Of a DNA stretch of 64,000 nt, positions 53,162 to 62,605 are shown in pieces (position 1 is the first letter of the stretch; each line of letters begins with the position of its first letter). This DNA comes from Vasconcelosia minhoensis LEGE 07310 (lineage in GTDB: Bacteria; Cyanobacteriota; Cyanobacteriia; Phormidesmidales; Phormidesmidaceae), in NCBI RefSeq assembly GCF_015207255.1, contig NZ_JADEXG010000008.1, forward strand, positions 1 to 64,000. The letters are read 5' to 3'. A program made the position numbers and the translations under genes. A model generated the notes under the pieces. It did not search any database and was not told the origin of the DNA. It saw nothing but the letters and a program-made list of their open reading frames with translations.

Positions 53162-55168
53162 CTACAGTTCAGAACTGCCGATCAGGGCCTGCGATTCTGA
53201 GGCCCCTGAAGGACTCTCTGGCTCTAGCCGGTGAGCGTCAGCCGTTCGAATGGGCAACCGAATGATGACCGTGGTGCCCTGGCCAACCCCTTCGCTCCAC
53301 AGCTCAATGTCGCCCTGCATCAGCTGCATCAGATTTCTCGAGATCGCCAGACCCAAGCCGGTGCCCTCATAGGCCCGGGTGTAGGATCCATCTACCATCA
53401 CAAAGGGTTGAAACAGCTTGTGCTGCTGTTCTGGGGCAATTCCAATACCGGTGTCACGAATGATGATTTTGACCTGTGGGAGCGTGAGTAAGGTGAGCCC
53501 GTCGGCGGCTTCAGGATCTGTCGAGGTAGCGGCCGCAGCCGTCGATTCGACCAGGACTGAAATGCTGCCCTGATCGGTAAATTTAATCGCATTGTTGACG
53601 ACATTGAGCAGCACCTGCCGAAATCTGGAGCGATCAACTTTGACCATAATCGGCTCGGGCAGCTCTGGCCGAACCAGATTCAGACCTTTCTGCTGGATTT
53701 GAAGCGTTTGCATATCCAAGACATCCTGCAGCAGCCGGCGCAAATCAATCAGCTCAAAATGTAAATGGACCGTACCTGCCTCAATTTTGCCAACGTCTAG
53801 AATATCCCGAATAATTTCCAGCAGGTGCCGCGCCGCACTATCGGCCTTTTCTAAAAACTCCATCTCTTCATCGTGGCTGTCACAGTAGCCATCGCGCACG
53901 ATTTGAATGGAGCCAATGATGGCATTGAGCGGAGTGCGCAGCTCGTGGGACGTGTTGGCTAGGAATTCGTTCTTGAGCTGGCTGGCGAGCTTAGCATCTT
54001 GCCAAGCCTGACGGAGCTGAACCAAGTTGGTCTTCAGGCGCTCCAACATTTGCTCAATCATATCTCCCAAATAGTCAAGCTCCCAGATTTCGTGGCTGCG
54101 GGGAGCCGGCTTGACCTCGCTCGTGTCGTCCACCGCTTGGGCATAGCGAATCAGCCGTTCGATCGGCAGCGACAGGCCGCGCGCAATATAGATTGCCAGC
54201 AGGGCATTGGCGCTGAGCAGCCCCAGCGTCAGCAAAATTAAGACGTCACGGATGTCCTTGAGGCCATACAGCGCCTGGTTCAGCGGGGTGACCGCGAGGA
54301 CTGTCCAGGTGCTCTGCCGATCGGGCCGGATGGGAATATTGGCCCCGGCATAGCCGGCTAACCATTCCCCCTGCTCAGGCAAAAACCGAAACAGGTGAAC
54401 CGTTTTGCTATTGCCAGCCCGAACACTGCCGATAACGCTTTCTAGGCGCTCCACGTCTCTGACCTGGAAAATCTTTTGACCCACCTGATTCTGATCAGGA
54501 TGGGTAATGATGAACCCATCGGAGTCAATCACTACCGTGTTTCCCACCAGCGATCGCGGATCGGTATCTTCTCGCTGGGCTAAACTCACCTGAGCAATTA
54601 AGTGATAGCGTAGGTCTCCAGCCTCGTTGTAGACCGGACTCGCCACGGTGAAGTGAATCAGGGCTTCGCGACGATCGGACTCAAACTGCTGATTCTGAAG
54701 CAGCTGAGCGTCTGCCCCGGGTGAAAAAATGGCAAAGTCAGGCGGTGCTTCGGTGGGATCAGGACTCGACCAGGGCAGTTTTTCGGTCTCCAAAGCTAGG
54801 CCGCGATCGCAGGTGCGAACCGAGGTTTCATCGGGCTGAGCGGCTCGTAACTCGACGCATTGAATCTGGTAGGGGGTCGCAGCAGCGGTCAATTGCTCGA
54901 CTGCGGCGCGAGCGGCAGCGGGGTCGCCCTGCTTCAGGGGCTCGGTCTGGGCCAATAGCTGAAGATTTGTCTCGACCGCCTGCACCCCGCTGACCAACTC
55001 ATCGGCCTTGCGAGCAGCGCTGCTAGAGAGATTTTGGCGAGCCGTATCGAGCAGACTCGTGCGGGCTTTGCGCAGCGTCATCGCCTGCCCAATCAGCAGA
55101 ATGGGAATGCTGAGCAGCAAGATGCGCAGCATTAGGACACGACGAAACGAGCGGGGTCGATTGATCAT
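53162..55168 (-). CDS. dCache-HAMP sensor histidine kinase
   Basis: A 668-residue membrane kinase: TM1 at ~10-28, a periplasmic dCache-like sensor (~30-300), TM2 at ~305-328 ('[20 protein letters not shown]'), HAMP (~330-385), HisKA with His in '[20 protein letters not shown]', and HATPase ('[16 protein letters not shown]', '[15 protein letters not shown]', '[16 protein letters not shown]'). No receiver domain is fused and no response regulator is adjacent. The signal is unknown, but the Cache domain suggests a small extracellular ligand. Confidence 0.92.
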   Translation of the reverse strand: MINRPRSFRRVLMLRILLLSIPILLIGQAMTLRKARTSLLDTARQNLSSSAARKADELVSGVQAVETNLQLLAQTEPLKQGDPAAARAAVEQLTAAATPYQIQCVELRAAQPDETSVRTCDRGLALETEKLPWSSPDPTEAPPDFAIFSPGADAQLLQNQQFESDRREALIHFTVASPVYNEAGDLRYHLIAQVSLAQREDTDPRSLVGNTVVIDSDGFIITHPDQNQVGQKIFQVRDVERLESVIGSVRAGNSKTVHLFRFLPEQGEWLAGYAGANIPIRPDRQSTWTVLAVTPLNQALYGLKDIRDVLILLTLGLLSANALLAIYIARGLSLPIERLIRYAQAVDDTSEVKPAPRSHEIWELDYLGDMIEQMLERLKTNLVQLRQAWQDAKLASQLKNEFLANTSHELRTPLNAIIGSIQIVRDGYCDSHDEEMEFLEKADSAARHLLEIIRDILDVGKIEAGTVHLHFELIDLRRLLQDVLDMQTLQIQQKGLNLVRPELPEPIMVKVDRSRFRQVLLNVVNNAIKFTDQGSISVLVESTAAAATSTDPEAADGLTLLTLPQVKIIIRDTGIGIAPEQQHKLFQPFVMVDGSYTRAYEGTGLGLAISRNLMQLMQGDIELWSEGVGQGTTVIIRLPIRTADAHRLEPESPSGASESQALIGSSEL

Positions 55169-55420
55169 ATCGGTCGTCAGTGAATGGCAGCAGGGTGGGG
55201 AGCTGCCGGGTGGATGGGATTGGGCTGGCTAACACCCCTCGGCCAGATATGGATAAACTGAATCCCAATGTAAAAATGATACAGGGTGCTGCTGATAGTA
55301 CAGAACCAGTCTAGCGAGCCTCTCTCTCAAGTCTAAATAGCGTCTGGAAAAATTAAGTCCACAATCATATAGATAAAGCTACGTTCTGTTGGCCTGACAT
55401 GGTCTATATACCGGCCTGAT

Positions 55421-56125
55421 ATGACCCATACCACTGTTGTACTGGCCATGAGCGCAGATGGCAAGATTGCCGATGAGCGCCGCTCGGCCGCTCGATTTGC
55501 CTCTGATGCCGACCGATATCACCTGGAACAGCAAATTGCTCAGGCCGATGCAACGCTGTTTGGCGCGGGTACGCTGCGAGCCTATGAAACCACGCTAGCG
55601 GTTTCTCAACCCGACCTTCAATCAGCCCGGCAGCAGCGGGGTCTGCCACCTCAGCCGGTTCAAATCGTCTGCTCGATTTCCGGCGACCTCAATCGCAACT
55701 GGCGTTTCTTTCAGCAGCCGGTACCTCGCTGGCTGCTAACTGGCGCGACCGGGGCGCAGCGTTGGACCGTTGGAGCAGCGTTTGAGCGGATTCTGACCGT
55801 CCCGGTAATTGAGTCCGGGTTGGACTGGTCAACTGTCTTTAAGCAGCTTTCCACAATCGGTATCGAACGGCTGCTGGTGATGGGCGGAGCGGAGCTGGTG
55901 GCCACGCTATTGGCGGTCGATCGGATAGATGAGCTATATCTGACTGTCTGCCCCCTGCTTCTGGGCGGGCGGACGGCCCCAACCCCGGTAGACGGCTGCG
56001 GCTTTGCAGCTGAGCAGGCGCCTCGGCTAGCGCTCTGTTCTGTAAAAGCCGTGGGGCATGAGGTATTTCTGCACTATCGTCGCTGGACCGTTGGGGCTGC
56101 GCCAACGCCTGCGGCGGCCGATTAG
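55421..56125 (+). CDS. RibD C-terminal/dihydrofolate reductase family protein
   Basis: A 234-residue NADPH-binding reductase of the RibD-C family ('VVLAMSADGKIADERRSAAR', 'DATLFGAGTLRAY', 'IERLLVMGGAELVATLLAVD', 'ELYLTVCPLLLGGRTA'). The N-terminal deaminase of full RibD is absent, so it is a stand-alone reductase; a role in riboflavin synthesis is possible but unproven. Confidence 0.9.
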   Translation: MTHTTVVLAMSADGKIADERRSAARFASDADRYHLEQQIAQADATLFGAGTLRAYETTLAVSQPDLQSARQQRGLPPQPVQIVCSISGDLNRNWRFFQQPVPRWLLTGATGAQRWTVGAAFERILTVPVIESGLDWSTVFKQLSTIGIERLLVMGGAELVATLLAVDRIDELYLTVCPLLLGGRTAPTPVDGCGFAAEQAPRLALCSVKAVGHEVFLHYRRWTVGAAPTPAAAD

Positions 56126-56240
56126 GCTGACTGGGGCGATGGCAACTTTAGCCGTCGTCTTGGCCTCATCTTTTAAAAACTTCATCTACCCTATAAAAGG
56201 CCTATAAAAGGATCTTGCGGCAAACGCCAGCAGCAGCGGT

Positions 56241-57458
56241 ATGGTGCAAAACTTACAGTCTCAGTATCAGTATAGGACCCAGTGGATCAGTCGTCTCTCA
56301 GAGGTCCCACAGCCTGCCTGGGACGCGATGGCGCTGCCAATGGCAACGCCGTTTTTTGAATGGGAATGGTTGCGCAACCTGGAAACGTCTGGCAGCGCCG
56401 TGGTCCGAGCGGGCTGGCTACCCCAGCACCTGACCCTGTGGCGCAACCACGAGCTGATTGCAGCGGCGCCGCTGTACCTGAAGGGGCACAGCCGCGGCGA
56501 ATTTGTCTTTGACTATCAGTGGGCAGAGCTGGCGGAGCGGCTCGGCATCAGCTACTACCCCAAGCTACTGGGGATGTCGCCCTTTACCCCGGCGGAAGGC
56601 TACCGTTTTTTAATTGCCCCTGGCGAAGACGAGGCGGCCCTAAGCCAGATGATGGTCTACGAAATTGACGCCTTCTGCCAGCAGAACGGCATTTCCGGCT
56701 GCCATTTTCTGTACGTCGATCCGGCCTGGCAGTCACAAATGGAGGGCCTGGGCTTTCGCCCCTGGATGCACCACAACTATGTCTGGCAAAATCAGGACTA
56801 TGGAGACTTTAACGACTACCTGGCCCGCTTCAATGCCAACCAGCGACGCAACATCAAGCGCGAGCGCAAGTCAGTGCAGAAGGCCGGGCTGCGGTTTCAG
56901 GTACATACTGGGGAAATCCTAACGGCAGACCTATGCTCACGGGTATACGACTTTTACAGCGACACCTGCGACAAGTTTGGCTGGTGGGGCAGCAAATATC
57001 TGACGCCTAAGTTTTTTCAGCAGCTCTATCCGCAGTACCGCGATCGCGTCGTCATTTTTGCCGCCTATACCGAAGCTTCCTCAAGCCCGGTGGGCCTGTC
57101 CTTCTGTTTAACTAAGAGAGACCGGCTCTATGGCCGCTACTGGGGAGCATTTGAGGACTACAATCACCTGCACTTCAACGCCTGCTACTACGAGCCGATC
57201 GACTGGGCCATCCAGCAGGGAATCCAGGTCTTTGACCCCGGTGCCGGTGGCCGTCACAAACAGCGGCGCGGCTTTCCGGCGACACCCAACCACAGCCTGC
57301 ACCGCTTCTATGAGCCGACTCTAAGCCAGGTTCTAGAGCAGCACATTGAGCGGATTAACGCTGCCGAACGAGCAGAAATTGCCCTGATTAACCAGGGCTT
57401 GCCGGTCAAGGGAGACAGCTGCGCCACAGAGCCTGAACCGGGCGGCGAAAAGGGCTAG
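56241..57458 (+). CDS. FemAB-like acyltransferase (PF04339)
   Basis: A 405-residue double-GNAT protein. 'FFEWEWLRNLETSGSAVVRA' and 'LARFNANQRRNIKRERKSVQ' are typical of the PF04339 'peptidogalycan biosynthesis/recognition' family related to FemAB enzymes, and 'FDPGAGGRHKQRRGFPATPN' is its conserved C-terminal motif. Its substrate is not known; FemAB relatives attach amino acids using aminoacyl-tRNA. Confidence 0.88.
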   Translation: MVQNLQSQYQYRTQWISRLSEVPQPAWDAMALPMATPFFEWEWLRNLETSGSAVVRAGWLPQHLTLWRNHELIAAAPLYLKGHSRGEFVFDYQWAELAERLGISYYPKLLGMSPFTPAEGYRFLIAPGEDEAALSQMMVYEIDAFCQQNGISGCHFLYVDPAWQSQMEGLGFRPWMHHNYVWQNQDYGDFNDYLARFNANQRRNIKRERKSVQKAGLRFQVHTGEILTADLCSRVYDFYSDTCDKFGWWGSKYLTPKFFQQLYPQYRDRVVIFAAYTEASSSPVGLSFCLTKRDRLYGRYWGAFEDYNHLHFNACYYEPIDWAIQQGIQVFDPGAGGRHKQRRGFPATPNHSLHRFYEPTLSQVLEQHIERINAAERAEIALINQGLPVKGDSCATEPEPGGEKG

Positions 57459-57494
57459 AATAGGAAACCCCAACTGTAACCTGATAAAACCGCT

Positions 57495-57899
57495 ATGGCG
57501 ATCGCACCCCATCCCGCCGTCGATGCCGCCGCGCTCACTGCCCTTGACAACCAGCTGTCTAAACGCTTCATTCAGCTCGACCCGGCCGGATATTTTTTAA
57601 TCTATTTAGACCGGGAAGCGGGGCTGATCTGCGCCAAGCACTTCACCAACATCATTAATGACAAAGGCCTAGCCTGCGACCCGGTAACGGGTAAGCCCCT
57701 ACCCACCCGGGGTAAGTCGGCCCGGCCAGAAACCCAGGTGTACAGTGGACGCACCGCCAAAGAGCTCTGCATCAAAATTTTTGAGAACCCAGATGGCGAC
57801 TGTCCGATTAGCTACCTGGATCATGCCGCCTACCTGGGACGCGAATTCACGCGGGCAGAAATCGCCTTGGTCAACGGCTCCGACTACGTCCAGGATTGA
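57495..57899 (+). CDS. DUF4346 family protein
   Basis: A 134-residue soluble protein ('LDPAGYFLIYLDREAGLICA', 'YSGRTAKELCIKIFEN', 'LDHAAYLGREFTRAEIALVN'), matching DUF4346, which is distantly related to archaeal tetrahydromethanopterin methyltransferase subunit A (recalled). Function unknown in cyanobacteria. A cupin gene starts 1 base after its stop. Confidence 0.85.
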   Translation: MAIAPHPAVDAAALTALDNQLSKRFIQLDPAGYFLIYLDREAGLICAKHFTNIINDKGLACDPVTGKPLPTRGKSARPETQVYSGRTAKELCIKIFENPDGDCPISYLDHAAYLGREFTRAEIALVNGSDYVQD

Positions 57900-57900
57900 G

Positions 57901-58368
57901 ATGATCATCGACCCGGCCCTGCTCCCCGACCAAAGCGTTACTAACTATCCCGACCCTTTCCGGGCCGCCGTTGCGGGCCGCTCTCGCAAGCGCTTAGGAA
58001 CCGCCGCCGGGCTCAAAAACTTTGGCGTCAACCTGACCACGCTCAGCCCGGGCAGCCAGTCCGCCCTGCGCCACTGGCACAGTCGTCAGGACGAATTTAT
58101 CTACGTCGTCCAGGGCCAGCTGGTGCTGGTGACCGAAGCCGGCGAGCACCCCATGACCGCCGGCATGATGGCCGCCTTTCCCGCCGGCGAGGCCAACGGC
58201 CATCATTTGGTCAACCGCTCAGCTGCCCCGGCGGTCTATCTCGAAATCGGTGATCGCACTGCCCAGGACCGAGTTGACTATCCCGACCATGACCTAGTCG
58301 CGCAAAGCGGTCCCAACGGCGGCTGGCAGTTTACCCACCGCAACGGCGCCCCCTATTCATCAGACTGA
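57901..58368 (+). CDS. cupin domain protein
   Basis: A 155-residue single-cupin protein. The metal site is in 'LRHWHSRQDEFIYVVQGQLV' (HxHxxxxE) with His in 'NGHHLVNRSA'. It is of the kind often annotated as mannose-6-phosphate isomerase-like or transcription-linked cupin; the substrate is unknown. ATG 57901 follows the DUF4346 stop after one base, so the two are likely coupled. Confidence 0.85.
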   Translation: MIIDPALLPDQSVTNYPDPFRAAVAGRSRKRLGTAAGLKNFGVNLTTLSPGSQSALRHWHSRQDEFIYVVQGQLVLVTEAGEHPMTAGMMAAFPAGEANGHHLVNRSAAPAVYLEIGDRTAQDRVDYPDHDLVAQSGPNGGWQFTHRNGAPYSSD

Positions 58369-58412
58369 CCCTGGTTGACTGCAAACACCCCTAATGCCTA
58401 GCTTCGGAAAAA

Positions 58413-58443
58413 CCCACCCACTCTCTACCCTTCCCTCTTCCCA
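58413..58443. repeat. C-rich repeat overlapping the nadK stop
   Basis: An imperfect C-rich stretch related to 16-40 and 36451-36478. On the nadK mRNA strand it gives five GGG tracts with loops of 4, 2, 8 and 1 bases. The nadK stop (58425-58427) is inside it. Confidence 0.65.
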
Positions 58444-59342
58444 TAGCTCACCCTCGCCCCGGCCCACTTCAGCTTCTGCCGCAGCGTCCGATAGTAGGAA
58501 TAAGCCTCCCGCAAAATGATAAACTTCGCCTCATGCTCAGCCATGTGGATATCAACCCGCTGGTTGGGTAAGACTGCCGCCGCCAGCACGCCGTCTGTCC
58601 AAAGCTTCGTGTTCATACTGGAGTCGGCTAGGGGCGAGACGCTGACCACACAGCCAGGCGGCAGGACGATGGGGCGGCTGGAAAGGCTAAGCGGGCAGAT
58701 TGGCGTAACTGCCAGGGCATGCATGCCGGGGTGCATAATCGGGCCGTTGGCCGCGACAGTATAGCCGGTAGAGCCCGTCGGCGTGCTGATTAGCAGACCA
58801 TCCCCCTGGTACTGATCGACCATTTCGCCGTCAATTGCCATCTCTAAAATTGATGTAATCATACGGTCGGGAGAGGCTGGCTTGACACACATTTCATTTA
58901 AGGCCAGGACGCGATCGCCAACTGGTGACATGTTGCCACGCCCTCCCTGATGCACCTGCGCCTGAAGCATCATCCGCTGCTGCACCGCGAATTTGTCATC
59001 CAGCAGCCGCTGCCAAACCTGTTCCAGGTCTTCAAACACTTTTGCTGATTCGGTGAGAAAGCCCAGATGCCCGCCTACGTTGACGGCTAAAACCGGCACA
59101 TCGTTAGTCGCCAGGTGACGCGCCGCCGCCAAGGCCGTACCGTCTCCTCCAAGCACAACAGCCAGGTCGATGGGTCTTGTCGCCGAAGCTAAAAAGACCG
59201 GATAGGGATTATCCTGCGGGCCGCTGGGTCCCATCAGCACCCTAGCTCCCAGTGCCTCTAGCTGTCGAGCACAGCGCTCGGCCCAGGTTTGACTCAGCGC
59301 ATTGTGAGCTTTGTGGACGATGATCACCTGCTTGAGCTGCAC
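58425..59342 (-). CDS. nadK: NAD(+) kinase
   Basis: A 305-residue kinase making NADP+ from NAD+. 'VVLGGDGTALAAARHLAT' is the GGDGT site, 'VLALNEMCVKPASPDRM' the NE/D motif, and 'LLISTPTGSTGYTVAANGPI' the conserved Gly-rich loop. The start is probably GTG 59342 ('VQLKQVIIVHKA'), which aligns with known cyanobacterial NadKs; ATG 59366 would add eight residues. It lies downstream of ndhE on the same strand. Its C-terminus ends in the C-rich repeat. Confidence 0.93.
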   Translation of the reverse strand: MQLKQVIIVHKAHNALSQTWAERCARQLEALGARVLMGPSGPQDNPYPVFLASATRPIDLAVVLGGDGTALAAARHLATNDVPVLAVNVGGHLGFLTESAKVFEDLEQVWQRLLDDKFAVQQRMMLQAQVHQGGRGNMSPVGDRVLALNEMCVKPASPDRMITSILEMAIDGEMVDQYQGDGLLISTPTGSTGYTVAANGPIMHPGMHALAVTPICPLSLSSRPIVLPPGCVVSVSPLADSSMNTKLWTDGVLAAAVLPNQRVDIHMAEHEAKFIILREAYSYYRTLRQKLKWAGARVSYGKREG

Positions 59343-59450
59343 GGCTACCTCGAATCTTCTGAACAAAAAAGGGACGCAGTCCCTGCGCCCCTCTAACTAG
59401 ATCAACCTAGGTCAATCGGTTGCCATATTGGCCCAAGCCAGGGGAAAAGC

Positions 59451-59756
59451 CTACCATTTGAGCAGATTAAACTGCTCCATATCGACCGTATCGCGGTTGC
59501 GATAAATCGACAGGACAATCGCTAGCCCAACCGCCGCTTCCGCCGCTGCGATCGTAATCACAAACACCGCAAACACCTGGCCCTTAATTCCCTGTGGGTC
59601 GAGATAGTTCGAAAAGGCCATCAGGTTGATGTTCACCGCGTTGAGCATGAGCTCAATCGACATCAGGACGCGAATCGCGTTGCGGCTGGTGACCAGGCCA
59701 AAAACGCCAATGCAAAACAGCGCTGCCGCCAGTAGTAAATAATATTCAAGCTGCAT
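59451..59756 (-). CDS. ndhE: NDH-1 subunit 4L (NdhE)
   Basis: A 101-residue membrane protein with three helices, homologous to NuoK ('[20 protein letters not shown]' carries the conserved helix Glu residues). Part of the thylakoid NDH-1 complex in cyclic electron flow and respiration. ndhG stops 17 bases ahead of it. Confidence 0.96.
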   Translation of the reverse strand: MQLEYYLLLAAALFCIGVFGLVTSRNAIRVLMSIELMLNAVNINLMAFSNYLDPQGIKGQVFAVFVITIAAAEAAVGLAIVLSIYRNRDTVDMEQFNLLKW

Positions 59757-59773
59757 GAGGTCTTACTCCGAGA

Positions 59774-60385
59774 TCATTCCGAATCGCTTTCGTTAACGCC
59801 AGCTGCAACTAGCTCGCGGGGTCGTTCTGGCAGCGTCAGAACCTGCTCCTCTGCGGCTGCATCTAGGTCAGGGATAAACTCGCGGCGGGCCAGAATAATC
59901 GCCCCTACCAGCGCAATCAGCAGCAGTACTGAAGCCAGCTCAAAGGGGAGGAGAAAGTCGCTGAAGAAATGCATACCGATGGCCTCGATGGCGCGATCGC
60001 CAATCGCTACCTCGCTAGAAATCGCCCAGGGTGTAGATACCACCGTCGTTCCCAGCAGCGCAAAGAGCCCTGCGCAGACCGCGCCAGTCGCCAGTTTTCC
60101 CAACAGCGCATGGGGCAAAGGCCGGAAATCTTCCTGTTTATTGACCAGCATAATCCCAAATAGAATCAGCACGTTGACCGCACCGACGTAGACCAGCACC
60201 TGGGCTGCTGCCACAAACCCCGCATTGAGCAAAATATAGAACCCGGCAATGCTGAGAAACACCAGCCCTAGCAAGAAAGCCGAGTAGACAATGCTGCTCA
60301 GTAAGACGACGCCTAAAGCGGCGGCCAGCATGAGTGCAGCCAGTATCCCAAAAGAGACCAGTTGCACGCCTTCAGCTAAATTCAA
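59774..60385 (-). CDS. ndhG: NDH-1 subunit 6 (NdhG)
   Basis: A 203-residue membrane protein with five helices, homologous to NuoJ ('AAQVLVYVGAVNVLILFGIM'). The C-terminal tail is acidic and extramembrane. Between ndhI and ndhE in the usual cyanobacterial order. Confidence 0.96.
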   Translation of the reverse strand: MNLAEGVQLVSFGILAALMLAAALGVVLLSSIVYSAFLLGLVFLSIAGFYILLNAGFVAAAQVLVYVGAVNVLILFGIMLVNKQEDFRPLPHALLGKLATGAVCAGLFALLGTTVVSTPWAISSEVAIGDRAIEAIGMHFFSDFLLPFELASVLLLIALVGAIILARREFIPDLDAAAEEQVLTLPERPRELVAAGVNESDSE

Positions 60386-60476
60386 AACGAACTCTCCCTA
60401 TTCAAATCAAACGGTGGACCGGCGCGGGCCGACTGAGCGAATAATAGCCCAATATCAGCCCCGATATAGCTCCAAG

Positions 60477-61106
60477 CTACTGCGCCTCTTCCTCGGAGTC
60501 AGTCGACTTGGTTGCCGCCGACTCTGCTTCCATCTCAGCCCGGATTTCTTCCGGTCGTTGACCCGCTCGGCGTGAACCCGCTGGCAGCCCATGGGGGTTC
60601 ATCACGCCCTTAGGCAGATAGGCCAGCTCTCGCAGCGGCGTTACCATCGGGTCGTCGGTCACCTTGTAGGGCAGCCGCCCCAGCGCCACGCTGTCGTAGT
60701 TCAGGTCGTGCCGGTCGTAGCTGGCCAGCTCATATTCCTCAGTCATGGATAGGCAGTTGGTCGGGCAGTACTCAACGCAGTTGCCGCAGAAAATGCACAC
60801 CCCAAAATCAATACTGTAGTGGCTGAGTTTTTTCTTTTTACTCTCTTTGTCAAATTCCCAATCGACTACCGGTAGGTTGATCGGGCAGACGCGCACACAG
60901 ACCTCACAGGAAATGCATTTGTCAAATTCAAAGTGAATCCGACCGCGGTAGCGCTCTGAGGGCACTAGCTTTTCGTAGGGATACTGTACCGTCACCGGCC
61001 GCCGCTTCATATGGTCAAAGGTGACTGAAAGCCCCTGGCCAATGAACTTGGCCGCCTGACGCGTTTCCTTGGCGTAGTCAGCGACTTGTTTGAAAAAGTT
61101 CGGCAT
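60477..61106 (-). CDS. ndhI: NDH-1 subunit I (NdhI)
   Basis: A 209-residue 2[4Fe-4S] ferredoxin-like subunit. Both clusters are present: '[12 protein letters not shown]' and '[12 protein letters not shown]'. The long charged C-terminus is typical of cyanobacterial NdhI. ATG 61106 ('[14 protein letters not shown]') is chosen over an upstream in-frame start. Confidence 0.96.
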   Translation of the reverse strand: MPNFFKQVADYAKETRQAAKFIGQGLSVTFDHMKRRPVTVQYPYEKLVPSERYRGRIHFEFDKCISCEVCVRVCPINLPVVDWEFDKESKKKKLSHYSIDFGVCIFCGNCVEYCPTNCLSMTEEYELASYDRHDLNYDSVALGRLPYKVTDDPMVTPLRELAYLPKGVMNPHGLPAGSRRAGQRPEEIRAEMEAESAATKSTDSEEEAQ

Positions 61107-61167
61107 AGATCTAGATTCCTGACAGGGTGAGCAAACGAATCGTAAAGGGTAATCAGATTGGCAACGG

Positions 61168-62286
61168 CTAGCCGCCAAAGGCAAAGGGCAGCGTCAGCTT
61201 TAGCGCCGCAGTCGCCAGCAGATTGACCAGCGATACCGGCAGCAAAAATTTCCAGCCCAGATCGAGCAGCTGGTCAATTCGGACTCGGGGGACTGTCCAG
61301 CGCAGCAGAATCGCGATAAACACCAGCAGGTAGGCTTTGATCAGAGTCATGACAATTCCCAGACCCGCCGCAACGACTTGCAGCCAGGGCGTCGTTTCGC
61401 TAACCCCCAGCCAGCCCGCAATCGACTCAATCGGCACCGGCAGGCTCCAGCCCCCCAGGTAGAGAATCGCCACAATCAGCGCCGACAGCACCAGGTTGAC
61501 GTAGGAGCCGACGTAGAATAGCCCAAACTTCATCCCGGTGTATTCGGTCTGGTAGCCCGCCACCAGCTCTTCTTCAGCTTCGGGTAGGTCAAAGGGCAAG
61601 CGCTCGCATTCGGCCAGAGCCGCAATCCAAAATATTAAAAATCCCACCGGCTGCCGCCAGATATTCCAGCCTAGAATGCCGTAGCCCGACTGCTGGCCGA
61701 CAATATCGATGGTGCTGAGGCTATTGGTCATCATCACCACCGCCAGCACCGCCAGCGCCAGGGGAATTTCATAGCTAATAGACTGGGCCGCAGCCCGCAG
61801 TCCACCTAGTAGGGAATACTTGTTATTCGAGGAATAGCCTGCCATCAGCAGCCCGATCGGGGTAATGCTGGAAAGCGAAATCCATAGGAAGATGCCGATC
61901 CCGATGTCGGTGATCACCATGTTTTGGCCAAAGGGCACAATCAAAAAAGATAGAAATACGGGAATGACGACAATTGCTGGCCCCAAGGTAAAGAGCCAGG
62001 GGTCGGCCTTAGCCGGGGTAATGTCTTCTTTGAAGATCAGCTTTACGCCATCGGCAGCGGCCTGTAGCACGCCTAGCGGTCCGACATATTCCGGTCCAAT
62101 TCGCTGCTGGGCTGCGGCTGAAATCTTTCGCTCTAGCCACACCGAGACAAAGATACTCACCGTGGCGGCAATCAGCATCAGCGCCATGGGGAGGGGAATC
62201 CACAAAAGCTTGGCTAGTCCTAGGGGCAGGCCCAGGTCGGTGAGGGTACTGACGAACGTATGTTGGAGGTCAATGCCGGGGTTCAT
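61168..62286 (-). CDS. ndhA: NDH-1 subunit 1 (NdhA)
   Basis: A 372-residue membrane protein with eight helices, homologous to NuoH and located at the quinone site. '[20 protein letters not shown]' and '[20 protein letters not shown]' are diagnostic. It starts the ndhA-I-G-E run; a gltA terminator lies upstream. Confidence 0.97.
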   Translation of the reverse strand: MNPGIDLQHTFVSTLTDLGLPLGLAKLLWIPLPMALMLIAATVSIFVSVWLERKISAAAQQRIGPEYVGPLGVLQAAADGVKLIFKEDITPAKADPWLFTLGPAIVVIPVFLSFLIVPFGQNMVITDIGIGIFLWISLSSITPIGLLMAGYSSNNKYSLLGGLRAAAQSISYEIPLALAVLAVVMMTNSLSTIDIVGQQSGYGILGWNIWRQPVGFLIFWIAALAECERLPFDLPEAEEELVAGYQTEYTGMKFGLFYVGSYVNLVLSALIVAILYLGGWSLPVPIESIAGWLGVSETTPWLQVVAAGLGIVMTLIKAYLLVFIAILLRWTVPRVRIDQLLDLGWKFLLPVSLVNLLATAALKLTLPFAFGG

Positions 62287-62605
62287 GCTTACCTAGTCGC
62301 CTCGATGTCCAGAAATATTACGGATCTTTACCGATTCTAGCGCCTAATCATGCGCTGGTCGGTGCAAAGCCATCTTAGATGCTGATCGGATTATTTAGGA
62401 AATCGATTGAAAGTTAAGCGGGTGATCTGTAAATGGGGAAATTAGGGTCGCCAAAATAAAACCCCCTCAGCTAGCGCCAAGGGGGCTGGAGTTCCTGAAA
62501 ATCGTCACTGGACTCTATATTGTCGGCAGTTTCAAGTCTTGGGAAGGGGGGTGAGGCCCTCCATTGCGCTCTGCCCTGGATGGCAACGGTCTCTCAACCC
62601 GACGG
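62287..62605. other. gap between gltA and ndhA
   Basis: A 319-base region with the gltA terminator (62452-62486). The ndhA promoter is expected in the ndhA-proximal half; no clear -35/-10 pair was recognised. No ORF of note. Confidence 0.5.
62452..62486 (-). terminator. rho-independent terminator after gltA
   Basis: On the minus strand the stem GCCCCCT...AGGGGG with a 12-nt loop is followed by TTTTATTTTGG. It lies about 120 bases beyond the gltA stop and separates gltA from ndhA. Confidence 0.85.
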
